NCBI GenBank assembly: GCA_037200975.1
Contig: JBBCGI010000001.1
Coordinates: 1,736,001-1,800,000 of the forward strand
DNA: 64,000 bases
Direction: 5' to 3'
From: Pseudomonadota bacterium
GTDB lineage: Bacteria; Pseudomonadota; Gammaproteobacteria; Steroidobacterales; Steroidobacteraceae
The notes below the pieces were generated by a model. That model had not been told where the DNA came from and searched no databases. It worked only from the letters and a program-made list of their open reading frames with translations. Below, piece after piece: positions 55,294 through 64,000 of the stretch; position 1 is the first letter of the stretch; every line of letters starts with the position of its first letter. Both the position numbers and the translations under genes were made by a program.

Positions 55294-57024
55294 TCAGAGC
55301 AGCGTGTCTTCCTTTCCCAGCATCTCCTTGCGCACCAGGGGTATGGGCGGCACGCCGTACGACAGGAAGCGGTCGTGGAACTGCAGGGGCGACGCCTGCG
55401 GATTTGCCGCCAGCCAGTCGGCGCGCAATTTCCGGATCATCAACTTGCCGAGCGTGTACGAGAGATAGCCGGGGTCGTAGGTGCCGCGCAGCGCCTGCTG
55501 GCGCGCGTTGCCGGCATCCGCGAACGCCTGTTCGCGGAACATCTGCTCCGATTCCGCCAGCGACATGCAGCCGCTGTGCAGGCAGACGGCGGAGATGAAA
55601 CGCACGTCCCGCAGCAACGCGTTGGTCAACATGCCGATGCGCATCTCCGGTTTGCCGTCGCCGAGGCCGGCGTCGTACATCATCTCCTCGGCGTAATGAG
55701 CCCAGCCTTCTCCGAAAGCGTAGTCCCACCACAACGCGGCCACCCGCGAAGGATTGCGATTCGCGAACTGCGACTGCAGGTAGTGGCCCGGCCACACCTC
55801 GTGCGCGGACACGAATAGTAGATAGGCCTTTCCGGGCAGATAGGCATTACGCTCCGCCGCGCTCCACCGGGCGTCCGGCGGCGCGACGTAGTACGTGGCC
55901 TTGATGGCCGGGTTCTCGTAAGGCCCCGGAATGCTGATGTAGGCAAAGTTGCCGCGGTTGTACGGCGGCGACTCTGCCACCAGCGCCTGTTCCTGGTTCG
56001 GGATGGTGACGATCCTGCGATCCAGGACGAATTTGCGCAGCTCCGCCAATTGCGCGCGCGCCCCATCGATGGTGCCGCCGGTGGGTTTGTCGGCGCGCAT
56101 CTTGTCGACGCAGGCCGAAAGCTTCGCCTTCGGCGCATAGGCGGCGCACGCCTGCGCGAGTGCCGCGAGATTGCGCTCGAGATCCTTGCGGCCGGCCAGT
56201 TCGAGCTCCTCGAGCGAAGTGTCGACGTGTTCCGTGTCGCGCAGCATCTGCGAGAACTTCGCCGCGCCGAGCGCGAAGTCGTCGGTGCCGGTGGCGCGCT
56301 GCGACTCCAGCCATTGCGTGAGCTCGTCCATGGATACCGCCGCGTCCGCGGTGGCCAGGGTAAGATCGCGCTTCAGCTTCTCGTCGCCGAGATCGCGGTA
56401 GAACGCGGGCATCTCGGTGCGAAAGAAGGTCGCGTAGCCGCTGTAGGCGGCGACGCTGCGCTCGATGAAGGCTTTCGGGATCGGCGTGCGCACATTCGCG
56501 CGAATCTCAGCGGCCAGTTTCGGTATGGCGCGTGCGTAACCGAGGAATCCGGTGAGGCGCTGCGGCAAGGGCGCGTACTCGCGCGTCAGGTACATCGAAG
56601 GATCCAGCTTGCCGAGATACCAGGCGGGATTGCGGAACGGCTCGCCGACGTCTGCGAGCCAGAACAACTCCTTGCCGATGACCCAGCGCAGGTATTCGCG
56701 CTCGAAACGCTGTTCGGGCTGGAGTGCCGCAGCGTCGAACTCATCGAGGCTGGCGCGCTGGGCGCGCAGCTGCGCGACGTCCGCCTCGAGCGCGTCGCGG
56801 CTCCAGTCGGGCATCAGGCCGTCGTATTCGTGGCGGCCGGAATCGACCGCGAAATACGGGTCGGCCTTGAAACGCGACTCGATGAACGCGTCGACGAACT
56901 GTGGCCAGCTCTTCGGACTCGCGGCCACCGCCGCAGGGGGTGCGTCGGCGGGTTTCGGTTGCTCGCGGGCGCAGGCGGCGAGAATGGCGGCGCTCAACGC
57001 GGCGGCGAACAGGCGGATACGCAT
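55294..57024 (-). CDS. DUF885 metallopeptidase-like lipoprotein
   Basis: 576 residues; ATG 57024. Signal ends ILAAC-ARE (lipobox). The zinc signature is SAHEVWPGHYLQSQ with the third ligand in GEGWAHYAEEMM, as in DUF885 proteins related to thermolysin-type peptidases. It is predicted periplasmic and lipid-anchored. It is separated from the outer TSP3 gene by about 190 bp. Confidence 0.85.
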   Translation of the reverse strand: MRIRLFAAALSAAILAACAREQPKPADAPPAAVAASPKSWPQFVDAFIESRFKADPYFAVDSGRHEYDGLMPDWSRDALEADVAQLRAQRASLDEFDAAALQPEQRFEREYLRWVIGKELFWLADVGEPFRNPAWYLGKLDPSMYLTREYAPLPQRLTGFLGYARAIPKLAAEIRANVRTPIPKAFIERSVAAYSGYATFFRTEMPAFYRDLGDEKLKRDLTLATADAAVSMDELTQWLESQRATGTDDFALGAAKFSQMLRDTEHVDTSLEELELAGRKDLERNLAALAQACAAYAPKAKLSACVDKMRADKPTGGTIDGARAQLAELRKFVLDRRIVTIPNQEQALVAESPPYNRGNFAYISIPGPYENPAIKATYYVAPPDARWSAAERNAYLPGKAYLLFVSAHEVWPGHYLQSQFANRNPSRVAALWWDYAFGEGWAHYAEEMMYDAGLGDGKPEMRIGMLTNALLRDVRFISAVCLHSGCMSLAESEQMFREQAFADAGNARQQALRGTYDPGYLSYTLGKLMIRKLRADWLAANPQASPLQFHDRFLSYGVPPIPLVRKEMLGKEDTLL

Positions 57025-57091
57025 GACGAGGCTCCGGCGAAACGGGCAGCGCCGGATCGTAATGGATGCCGCGGGCCGGCGCCCGCCAAGG

Positions 57092-57592
57092 TCAATGCGT
57101 GAGAGCCGCGCCCGCCGTGGTGGAAGTGGACGCCGCGGCGTCGTGCCGCGCTTCGGGCGAATGGAAGTCCAGCAGCAGGCCGCTGTAAACCATGCGTTGC
57201 GCGAACTCGCGCGCCAGTGGCGCGGCGATGCGCCGCGCGGCCGGCGGCGCGAGACCGCGCAGCGGCAGATCGGATGTGTCGGCGGGATGCCGCTGCCAGT
57301 GGGACAGCGCCGCGAGCAGCAGCATCTCCTGCCGGTTGACGACGCGCGCGCCGCGTTCCGCCGGCTGGAATCCCCAGGTGTCGTCCGCGATGAGCGTGTT
57401 CTGCAATTCGGCAAACAGGATCTGCGAGCCGCACATGCCGGCCGAATGAAAGAGATGGCACAGGCACTGGCGCCGGCGGACGGAGCGCTGCTGGTTCGCG
57501 CGATGGGTACGCGCGGCGAACAGCACGAACATCGACGCCTCATCGAGCGCGGTGACCAGCGTGATGACATTGCCTTCGAGGGTGTGTTTCAT
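57092..57592 (-). CDS. Protein of unknown function, end of heme-uptake operon
   Basis: 166 residues. No motif recognised; several Cys and His lie near the middle (CLCHLFHSAGMCG), which might bind metal or heme. The ATG overlaps the TPR gene stop (ATGA). Being last in the Fur-box-led operon hints at a role in iron or heme use. Confidence 0.6.
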   Translation of the reverse strand: MKHTLEGNVITLVTALDEASMFVLFAARTHRANQQRSVRRRQCLCHLFHSAGMCGSQILFAELQNTLIADDTWGFQPAERGARVVNRQEMLLLAALSHWQRHPADTSDLPLRGLAPPAARRIAAPLAREFAQRMVYSGLLLDFHSPEARHDAAASTSTTAGAALTH

Positions 57593-57927
57593 GATTCACC
57601 GCAAGTGGTGGTGGTGACGCGCGCGAAATAGACCAGCGCGTGATCGAGCTGGCCGCAATCGAACAGCAGCTTGCCGAGCGCGAGCTGCGTATCGGTGCGC
57701 GCGCCGTCGAGCAGCAATGCGTTGCGCAACGCGGTCAGCGCACTGGCGCGATCGCCGAGCTGCGCGAGTGCGTCGCCGAGGTGATGCCACGACGTGGCAT
57801 CGTCAGGATCGAAGCGCAGCGCCAGCACGTGTTGCCGCACGGCCGCGCGCAGCTGCTCGCGCTGCGGCGCGGTCTCGGCCGCGGTCTGTTCCGCGGCGTG
57901 GGGCGCTTCGAGTACTGGCGCGAACAT
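57589..57927 (-). CDS. Small TPR protein
   Basis: 112 residues. Two tetratricopeptide units are visible (ATSWHHLGDALAQLGDRASA, TDTQLALGKLLFDCGQLDHA), preceded by a short helical arm. No signal. It begins directly after the DUF6607 stop. It probably scaffolds other proteins; the partner is unknown. Confidence 0.75.
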   Translation of the reverse strand: MFAPVLEAPHAAEQTAAETAPQREQLRAAVRQHVLALRFDPDDATSWHHLGDALAQLGDRASALTALRNALLLDGARTDTQLALGKLLFDCGQLDHALVYFARVTTTTCGES

Positions 57928-58875
57928 TCAACGCTGCGCGACGGCGTGGACCTGCGGTTTGACCGCGGCGCGGATCAGTTGCTGCGCTTCCGCGATACGG
58001 CCCGCCTCGGGCGTCGTCTCGTTCGCCATCTCGTAGACGCGATCGAGTGCTTCGGCCACCTCCGCGCCGCCGGCTACTTCGACTGGCCTGGTGCCCGCCA
58101 GCAGATGCGCCCACTCGGCGCGCACAGCTGCCCAGTAACCCCGGGTGCGTTCGTAGTAAGCGCGTGCCGGCGCAAAATCGAAATCCGTGACGCAGCGGTA
58201 TTCGTTCACGCCGAGCTCGCGCGCGATGTACGGACGGACGGCCGTGTTGGAGCGGTCCCATTTCGTATTGTCCTGCTCGTGGACCCAGCCCCAGGGCGTG
58301 ATCGCCTGGCGATTCACGGCCAGCAACACGTCGTAGTCCTTGCGCGTGGAATATTCGCGGCGCGGCAGCGGCCGCCACGTGACGGCGGATTGCCAGGCTG
58401 AGTACATGCCGTCGTGCACCCATCTACCGTAGCTTTCGTAGCGCGGGCCGTCGTTCACTTCGTACACCGCCTGCGTCCAGGTGCCGCGCACGGTGCTGGC
58501 GGAAAGATGGCGGCCCGTCCAGGTGCGGCCACCGGCGAATTCACGCAGGTCGCGGTCTTCGTAGGTCCAGTCCTGGCGCCAGTGTTTGACGACATGTTCG
58601 CCGTCCTTGCTCACGAGGATGTGCTGCAGCACGATTTTCCTGCCGGTGTCCTCGGCGACCAGCACGGTCTCGAAGCCGGCGGACTTGTCGTGTTTGAGTT
58701 CGTAGCCCTCGCGCAACGCGACCGTCTCGTCGAACTTGAACTTCACCTCGAAATCGCCCGCCATGGCGAGGATGGCTTTGCGATCACGCTCGAAGGCCGC
58801 GGAATCCCGCGCGAACGCGCCCTGCGCGAATGCAGCGCATAAGACCAGGGCGAAAACGGTGTGGTTCGCACGCAT
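57928..58875 (-). CDS. DUF6607 secreted protein, heme-receptor linked
   Basis: 315 residues with a signal peptide (FALVLCAAFAQGAFA). Aromatic-rich strands (HWRQDWTYEDRDLREF, WTGRHLSASTVRGTWTQAVY) match the DUF6607 family, typically next to TonB hemin receptors. It starts 3 nt after the receptor stop. It may help heme handling in the periplasm; this is by context only. Confidence 0.75.
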   Translation of the reverse strand: MRANHTVFALVLCAAFAQGAFARDSAAFERDRKAILAMAGDFEVKFKFDETVALREGYELKHDKSAGFETVLVAEDTGRKIVLQHILVSKDGEHVVKHWRQDWTYEDRDLREFAGGRTWTGRHLSASTVRGTWTQAVYEVNDGPRYESYGRWVHDGMYSAWQSAVTWRPLPRREYSTRKDYDVLLAVNRQAITPWGWVHEQDNTKWDRSNTAVRPYIARELGVNEYRCVTDFDFAPARAYYERTRGYWAAVRAEWAHLLAGTRPVEVAGGAEVAEALDRVYEMANETTPEAGRIAEAQQLIRAAVKPQVHAVAQR

Positions 58876-58878
58876 GTC

Positions 58879-61083
58879 TTAGAACTCCACTTTGAGGCTG
58901 AGGGACGCGGTGCGTCCGGGACGCGTGAAGCGGTCGATGGCGACGTCGGTCGACGGACGGCCGCGCACATCGGCCCAGTCCCAGTATTTCTCGTCGGTAA
59001 GGTTGTAGACCCCGGCGTTCAGGCGCAGGTGGTCGCCAACACGGAACTCGCCGTAGAAGTCGATGGTGAGATAGCTGCCGGGCAGGAACTGCGAAACTTC
59101 GGGGTCAACACGCGATTTTCCATCGACCCAGGTGATCGCAAGCCCTGTATTCCAGCGTGCGCCCGCCGGTAGATAGTCGACACCCGTGACCACGCGCAGC
59201 GGGTCAATGGTATCAAGCGGCTTGTTGGTCTCGCGATTTGTGCCACGCGAGTAACCGATCGCGGATTGCCAGGTCAGCGGGCCGAACGGCACGACGGCCT
59301 TGGCCTCGGCGCCGTAGATGCGCACCGAATCCAGGTTCTGCGACTGGAACACCAGCAGTCCACTTTGCGGATCGATACCCACAGTGGCGAAGGACTGGAT
59401 GAAATCGTCGTACGTGTTGTAGAACGCGCTGAAATCGAGACGCAGTCCGTCGTTCGAATATTTCACGCCCGCCTCGAAGTTGTCGCTGCTCTCGGGTTTG
59501 AGATCCGGATTCGGAATGGTGGTGTAGCCGCCGGCGAGATTCGTGAACCCTACGTTCACGTCGGCATACGGCGGGGCACGATAGCCGTAGTTGTAGCTCG
59601 CGAACACCGACAGCGTATCCAGGGCGCGGAACACGACGCCTAGTTTGGGCGAAACGCTGTCGTCGTCGACCGGCGCCGGGGTGACCCCCGGATTGTCGGC
59701 GGCGAAAATTGGGTCCGGGCGCGGCGTGAGTTCGTAACGGTCGAAACGCACGCCCGGCGTCACGATGAAGCGGCCGGCGCGCATCTCGTCCTGTAGATAG
59801 ATGCTGCTGGAGCGCGTGTCGGAGTTCGGAAAATCGCGCACCGGGAACAGATCCGGGCCGACCTGCGAGGTGACCGTGCCGGTCGTCAGATTCCGCTCGA
59901 CGCCGCCGCGCAATTGTTCGGTGTGAGTATCGAGATATTCGAGGCCGACGGTGACGCGCTGGCTGAGCGCGCCCGTCTCCCAGGTCTTGTACAGGGTGAC
60001 TTCCCCACCGCTGAGGTCCTGGTCGAACTGGAATACGCGGTCGCGCACGCGTAGCGTGGTCACTGCGCCGGCGCGCACGGTACGATTCTCGGTGGTGTAC
60101 TGGCGCGTCTTGGACTTCTGGTCGTAGATGCGCCAGACGCCGCCATCGAGCAGCGCGAAGCCGAGCTCGCTGAACTCATGCTCAAACGACACGCGCTGGC
60201 GTTCGTCGTCGTCGTCGCCGGTCAGCGAGGTGGTGTCGAGGGCGGCAGTCGCGGTGCGGCTGGTGATGACGTCGGTGAACTGATCGTGCCGCGAGCTTTC
60301 GAACGTCAGTCGCAGCGCCTGCGTATCGCCCGGATTGAAGACACCCTTGAGCAGCACGCCGTCGCCGTAACCGTCCTGCGGGTTGGGCGTGGTGCGCGTG
60401 CCGTTCAACGCATCGTTCGTGCCGTGGTTTTCGTAACTGCCGTTTTCCTGGTGCGTGTAGACCGCCAGCGCGGAGAAGCGGCCGAAACGGCCGGCAGCGG
60501 TGACGGAGCCGCTGCTGCCGTCGTGCGCCTCGCCGTAGGTGCCGCGCGCGCCGAGGTAGAAATCGCGCTCGCGCAGCAGATCCGCCGGATCTTTGGTGGT
60601 GAGCGCCACGACACCACCGATGGCATCGGAACCGTACAGCGACGAAGCCGAGCCGCGCACGATCTCGACGCGCTTGAGCAGATCGAGATCGATGCCGTCG
60701 CGCGAGGCATTCGAAAAGCTGCCGATCGAGAATGTGTCGGGGATGCGCACGTTGTCGATCTCGATGAGCACACGGTTGCCCTCGATGCCGCGTACGTTGA
60801 AATTCGACAGGCCGAACCGGTCGACGTTGTTGCGTACCGATACATTGGGCTCGTAGCGCACCAGGTCGCGGATGTCGCCGTCGACGCGCCGTTCGAAATC
60901 CTCGCTGCCGATGACCGACACGGTGGCGGGCACCTCGAGCAGCGGCGTGGCGATCTTGGTCGCGCTCACGGTGATCTCGTCGAGCGGCGTCTCGGGACTC
61001 GCGGATTGCGCCGGAGCGGCCATTGCCGGACCGGCAAGGAGCGCGACAGCGAGCGTACTGACAGGGACTGCGGGGAATTTCAT
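58879..61083 (-). CDS. hemR: TonB-dependent hemoglobin/hemin receptor
   Basis: 734 residues with a signal (1-23, GPAMAAP). TonB box LDEITVSATKIATPLLEVPA, plug with VNVRNN-type order (RYEPNVSVRNN, NFNVRGIEGNRVLIEIDNVR), barrel with YADVNVGFTNLAGGYTTIPNPD and a C-terminal SLSLKVEF. The pattern is that of TonB-hemoglobin/transferrin receptors. hemP and a Fur box lie upstream, and hem genes lie beyond, supporting hemin uptake. Confidence 0.9.
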   Translation of the reverse strand: MKFPAVPVSTLAVALLAGPAMAAPAQSASPETPLDEITVSATKIATPLLEVPATVSVIGSEDFERRVDGDIRDLVRYEPNVSVRNNVDRFGLSNFNVRGIEGNRVLIEIDNVRIPDTFSIGSFSNASRDGIDLDLLKRVEIVRGSASSLYGSDAIGGVVALTTKDPADLLRERDFYLGARGTYGEAHDGSSGSVTAAGRFGRFSALAVYTHQENGSYENHGTNDALNGTRTTPNPQDGYGDGVLLKGVFNPGDTQALRLTFESSRHDQFTDVITSRTATAALDTTSLTGDDDDERQRVSFEHEFSELGFALLDGGVWRIYDQKSKTRQYTTENRTVRAGAVTTLRVRDRVFQFDQDLSGGEVTLYKTWETGALSQRVTVGLEYLDTHTEQLRGGVERNLTTGTVTSQVGPDLFPVRDFPNSDTRSSSIYLQDEMRAGRFIVTPGVRFDRYELTPRPDPIFAADNPGVTPAPVDDDSVSPKLGVVFRALDTLSVFASYNYGYRAPPYADVNVGFTNLAGGYTTIPNPDLKPESSDNFEAGVKYSNDGLRLDFSAFYNTYDDFIQSFATVGIDPQSGLLVFQSQNLDSVRIYGAEAKAVVPFGPLTWQSAIGYSRGTNRETNKPLDTIDPLRVVTGVDYLPAGARWNTGLAITWVDGKSRVDPEVSQFLPGSYLTIDFYGEFRVGDHLRLNAGVYNLTDEKYWDWADVRGRPSTDVAIDRFTRPGRTASLSLKVEF

Positions 61084-61202
61084 GCCAACCTCTTTGTACC
61101 GCGCATTGCGCGAAGGGCTGGCTGCCTGGGGTTGCGCCTGAGGGGGAGCCCAGGGCGCCTAGGTGGCTGACCGGATCTTGGAAACTAGTTAGTGCGTGGA
61201 CG

Positions 61203-61400
61203 TTATTTTGTCAGGATGAGTTTGCCGCTGCGCGTCACCTGCAACAGGTAACGTTCGGCGGCGTGTTCGATCCAGATGCGGTGCGCGCCGTTCAGCAGGT
61301 CCTTGGTCGATACAACCCGTTCGCTCGCGGGACGCGATACGGCTGGGCTTGCGGGCAAGTGCGGCGGGGGCAGCGACTCTTTTATATGGGTGGGCGACAT
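61203..61400 (-). CDS. hemP: Hemin uptake protein HemP
   Basis: 65 residues. The C-terminal half has the HemP core VVSTKDLLNGAHRIWIEH and YLLQVTRSGKLILTK. HemP is a small protein needed for hemin receptor expression or uptake. It is the first gene after the Fur box. Confidence 0.92.
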   Translation of the reverse strand: MSPTHIKESLPPPHLPASPAVSRPASERVVSTKDLLNGAHRIWIEHAAERYLLQVTRSGKLILTK

Positions 61401-61412
61401 GTCGAGACCTTA

Positions 61413-61431
61413 AATAAGAACGATTCGCATT
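61413..61431. promoter_or_regulatory. Fur box before hemP
   Basis: The 19-mer AATAAGAACGATTCGCATT matches AATGAGAATGATTCTCATT at 16 of 19 positions and is a near dyad. It lies about 13 bp before the hemP ATG, overlapping its promoter. It predicts iron-repressed expression of hemP, the receptor and the downstream genes. Confidence 0.75.
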
Positions 61432-61513
61432 TGCGGCAAAGGATATGACTCACCCGTGCGCTTTGCAAGCACCTGTTGAATCAAGCAGTTGAGCGAACCC
61501 GTGGACCGTTATG

Positions 61514-61951
61514 TCAGAACGGTTTGACGACCACGAGGATGACGATGCCGATGAGCAGCAGCGCCGGCAGTTCATTGAACACGCGGTACCAGCGCTCCGA
61601 GCGCGAATTGCGGTCGGCCGCGAACTGCTGGAGCAGCGCGAAACAGGCTCCGTGATAACCGATCAGCAGAAACACCAACAGCAGCTTGAACTGCAGCCAG
61701 CGCATGAGTAGATAGTCCGGCGCCAGCGCCAGCATCGAGACGCCGAAGCCGATGGCCAGCACCGCCGCGAAGGTCATGAGCTTGAACAGCTTGCGCTCCA
61801 TCACCTTGAAGCGTGAATTGCCCGCGGCGTCGTCGATGGCCGCACCCTGGATCTGAATCTGCGAGTGATAAACGAACAGCCGCGGCAGGTACAGCAGTGC
61901 CGCGAACCAGCTGATCACGCTCACGACATGGAATGCTTTCAGCCAGAGCAT
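61514..61951 (-). CDS. hemJ: Protoporphyrinogen oxidase HemJ
   Basis: 145 residues, four membrane helices. MLWLKAFHVVSVISWFAALL and YLPRLFVYH (with the conserved His residues) match the HemJ family, which oxidises protoporphyrinogen IX in the inner membrane. The ATG overlaps the hemH stop by 13 nt. Confidence 0.92.
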   Translation of the reverse strand: MLWLKAFHVVSVISWFAALLYLPRLFVYHSQIQIQGAAIDDAAGNSRFKVMERKLFKLMTFAAVLAIGFGVSMLALAPDYLLMRWLQFKLLLVFLLIGYHGACFALLQQFAADRNSRSERWYRVFNELPALLLIGIVILVVVKPF

Positions 61952-62940
61952 GTGTTCGCGACCTCGCCCTGCCCCACCACGGCTCCACCGAGCACCACCG
62001 CGCGCAACGCAGCGACGTGGTCCGGTCGTGCATTCAAGGCGGGGATGTAGTGATACTTCTCGCCACCGGCGGCGAGGAATACGTCGCGATTCTCCATGGC
62101 GATTTCCTCGAGTGTTTCGAGACAGTCCGCGGCGAAGCCCGGGCAGATCACGCTCACACTGGCGATGCCGCGTTTCGGCATTCCCGCCAGCAGCTCGCTG
62201 GTGTACGGCTGCAGCCAGCGAGCGCGCCCGAACCGCGACTGGAACGACAGACTCCACGCATCCGCGGCCAGGCCTAACTTCTGCGCCAGCAGCGCCGCGG
62301 TACGCTGGCAATGGGCGCGATACGGATCGCCCCGCGTGACGAAGAGCTCCGGGATGCCGTGGAAGGACATGAGCAGGTGGCGCGCGCCGCCCGCTTCGCG
62401 CCAGTGCTCCCGCACACTCGCGGCAAGCGCGTCGATGTAGCCAGGCTGCCGGTGATATTCGGAGATGAAGCGCAGCGCTGGAACGTGGCGCAGCGCTCCC
62501 AATGCGGCGGTCACCTGGTCGAACACGGCACCGGTGGATGCGCCGCAGTACTGCGGAAACATCGGCAGCGCGATGATCTCGTCCACACCTGCGGCGCGAA
62601 GTGCGGCGATCGCCTGCGGCACCGTGGCTCCGCCGGTATAGAGCATGGCGAGTGCCACCGGGATCTCTTCGGCTCGCAACGACTCTTCGAGCGCGCGGCG
62701 CAATGCTTCGCTTTCGAGCGCGAGCGGCGACCCGCGGGGCGTCCAGATCGCGGCGTACTTTTTCGCACTCGCGCGTGGGCGAATCCGCAGGATGATGCCG
62801 TGCAGGATCGGCCACCACAGCAGCCGCGGCAGCTCGACCACGCGCGGATCGCCCAACAAGCCGGCGAGGAAGGCGCGTACGTCACGCGTCGCGAGGGTCG
62901 CGGGGGTGCCGGAGTTGACCAGCAGCACGCCGGATTTCAT
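61939..62940 (-). CDS. hemH: Ferrochelatase
   Basis: 333 residues. GVLLVNSGTPAT at the N-terminus, YGGATVP-like LYTGGATVPQAI, the catalytic His in LLMSFHGIPEL, and the Glu in DCLETLEEIAMENR match ferrochelatase. It inserts Fe2+ into protoporphyrin IX, the last step of heme synthesis. The ATG overlaps the hemF stop (ATGA). Confidence 0.95.
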   Translation of the reverse strand: MKSGVLLVNSGTPATLATRDVRAFLAGLLGDPRVVELPRLLWWPILHGIILRIRPRASAKKYAAIWTPRGSPLALESEALRRALEESLRAEEIPVALAMLYTGGATVPQAIAALRAAGVDEIIALPMFPQYCGASTGAVFDQVTAALGALRHVPALRFISEYHRQPGYIDALAASVREHWREAGGARHLLMSFHGIPELFVTRGDPYRAHCQRTAALLAQKLGLAADAWSLSFQSRFGRARWLQPYTSELLAGMPKRGIASVSVICPGFAADCLETLEEIAMENRDVFLAAGGEKYHYIPALNARPDHVAALRAVVLGGAVVGQGEVANTCSG

Positions 62941-63881
62941 GCCTCGTCCAGCCAGTCGCGCGGCTGCAGATAGTCCGCCAGCCGCGCCTCGGGCGTACCC
63001 GGCGCCGGACGGTAGTCGTAGCGCCACTCGGCCCGCGGCGGCATGGACATCAGCAGCGATTCCGTGCGCGCTTGCGATTGCAATCCGAAACGCGTGCCGC
63101 GGTCGAACGCCAGGTTGAACTCGACGTAGCGGCCACGTCGCAGGCGCTGGAAATCCTGCTCGCGCGCGCCAAACGGCGTCGCGGCGCGGGCGCGTACGAC
63201 CTGCGTGTAAGTCTCCAAATAGGCATCGCCGATGCGGCGGATCAACGCGAAACAATGCTCGAACCCGCCGCCGATCTGCGGCGTCGAGTGGTTCAGATCG
63301 TCGGCGAACAAGCCGCCGATGCCGCGGGTTTCCCCGCGATGCGGCAGCCAGAAATACTTGTCGCAGGCGTCCTTGAGCAGCGCATAGGCCTGCGTGCCGG
63401 CCGGCTCGCAGGCGGCACGCGCCGCTTCATGCCAGGCGCGCGCGTCCTCGTCGAATGGATAGACAGGAGTCAGGTCGAAGCCGCCACCGAACCACCACAC
63501 TTCTCCCCCACGCGCGGTGAACAGCCGGACGTTGGCATGCGATGTCGGCGCATAGGGATTCACCGGGTGAACCACGCAGCTGGTGCCCATCGCGCGAAAC
63601 GGCTGACCCGCGAGCTCCGTGTGCCGTTCGCTGGCCGCCGCGGGTAGTTTGGCACCGGTGACGTCGCTGAAGGCCACGCCGGCGCGGTCGAAGGTCGCGC
63701 CATTCTCTATGACGGACAGGCGACCGCTACCACTCAGCACATCGCCGGGGGGACGCTGCCATTCGTCGCGCCGCTGCGGGTTTGCCGGATCGAGCGACTG
63801 CCAGCGCTCCGTGAGCCGGGTGTGCAGGCCGAGAAAGTACTCCCGCGCCGCTTCGATCTCGGCGCTGCCGATACCGCTCAC
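62937..63881 (-). CDS. hemF: Oxygen-dependent coproporphyrinogen III oxidase
   Basis: 314 residues; GTG start overlapping the upstream stop (GTGA). Family marks: VWWFGGGFDLTPVYPFDEDA, HRGETRGIGGLFADD and FNLAFDRGTRFGLQS. It converts coproporphyrinogen III to protoporphyrinogen IX aerobically. With hemH and hemJ it supplies the last steps of heme synthesis in one overlapping run. Confidence 0.95.
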   Translation of the reverse strand: MSGIGSAEIEAAREYFLGLHTRLTERWQSLDPANPQRRDEWQRPPGDVLSGSGRLSVIENGATFDRAGVAFSDVTGAKLPAAASERHTELAGQPFRAMGTSCVVHPVNPYAPTSHANVRLFTARGGEVWWFGGGFDLTPVYPFDEDARAWHEAARAACEPAGTQAYALLKDACDKYFWLPHRGETRGIGGLFADDLNHSTPQIGGGFEHCFALIRRIGDAYLETYTQVVRARAATPFGAREQDFQRLRRGRYVEFNLAFDRGTRFGLQSQARTESLLMSMPPRAEWRYDYRPAPGTPEARLADYLQPRDWLDEA

Positions 63882-64000
63882 GGCGCGCTCCTGAAGAGAT
63901 ACCCGCGGCCGCGCAGGGTGACGATGTGCACGGGATTTTCGGGGTCGGGCTCGAACAACTTGCGCAGCCGCAGGATGAAATTGTCGACCGTGCGGTCGGT
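63878..64000 (-). CDS. OmpR-type response regulator, C-terminal end (cut by window)
   Basis: The final 40 residues of a winged-helix output domain: RTVDNFILRLRKLFEPDP and IVTLRGRGYLF, the end of an OmpR/PhoB effector. Its stop overlaps the hemF GTG, so it is transcribed with hemF. Confidence 0.85.
   Translation of the reverse strand, partial: TDRTVDNFILRLRKLFEPDPENPVHIVTLRGRGYLFRSAP

Noticed and set aside
1-64000. rRNA or tRNA genes and a replication origin
   Set aside because: No conserved rRNA stretch, no tRNA T-loop/CCA pattern and no DnaA-box cluster was seen by eye; short RNAs could be missed without a covariance search.

Overview
The window is GC-rich (roughly two thirds G+C by eye), densely coded and Gram-negative. 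It carries outer-membrane TonB-dependent receptors, an OmpA-like barrel, lipoproteins with clear lipoboxes, NhaA, a YdcSTUVW-type putrescine transporter, aerobic heme synthesis genes (hemF, hemH, hemJ) and a hemP/hemR heme-uptake set. The Caulobacter-style TonB receptor beside a LacI-regulated pectin locus and the GGGGACAGATC-type intergenic palindromes suggest a gammaproteobacterium near Xanthomonadales/Steroidobacteraceae. That placement is an inference. No rRNA, tRNA or CRISPR array was seen.

Layout. 1-4.2 kb: edge of a membrane protein, a DsbA-NhaA fusion, and a coupled ferritin-like/4Fe-4S/CDGSH fusion. 4.2-4.4 kb: a perfect 72-bp inverted repeat between convergent genes. 4.4-14 kb: an outer-membrane protein, a CadC-like wHTH-TPR regulator, small secreted proteins, a GDPD phosphodiesterase, hydrolases, a nonsense-interrupted DUF3592 gene, a GNAT and a rhomboid. 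13.9-21 kb: an AT-richer island with an IS3-type transposase remnant and a Sec-exported Rhs/YD-repeat protein. The Rhs C-terminal domain looks like a permuted papain-like thiol hydrolase and is followed 18 nt later by a 4-TM candidate immunity protein. 21-29 kb: a co-directional run (MocR regulator, SDR, YdcS-T-U-V-W) for putrescine uptake and oxidation towards GABA, divergent from a threonine-dehydratase-like gene. 30-37 kb: GNAT, patatin lipoprotein, CBS protein, a FixLJ-like two-component pair with two orphan receivers, and an M48 protease.

37-50 kb is a coherent pectin/oligogalacturonate locus: TonB receptor, two esterases, pectate lyase, a hydratase-like enzyme, a LacI regulator, KduI, KduD, a metallo-beta-lactamase-fold protein and a GarR-like reductase. 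A repeated 11-mer, ATGACACCGGT, sits before the receptor, the lyase/hydratase divergent pair and kduI, and is the likely operator of the LacI protein. 50-55 kb: a 1398-aa thrombospondin-type-3 repeat protein fused to an outer-membrane barrel. 55-64 kb: a DUF885 peptidase, then a Fur-box-led heme-uptake operon (hemP, receptor, DUF6607, TPR, unknown), then a tightly overlapping run of response regulator, hemF, hemH and hemJ.

Best candidates for something undescribed: the exported Rhs thiol-hydrolase/4-TM pair; the double TTAAG-N5-TTAAG and TTCAGAAC repeats flanking the CadC-like regulator; the TSP3-barrel fusion with an internal signal-like segment; and the large perfect palindrome.
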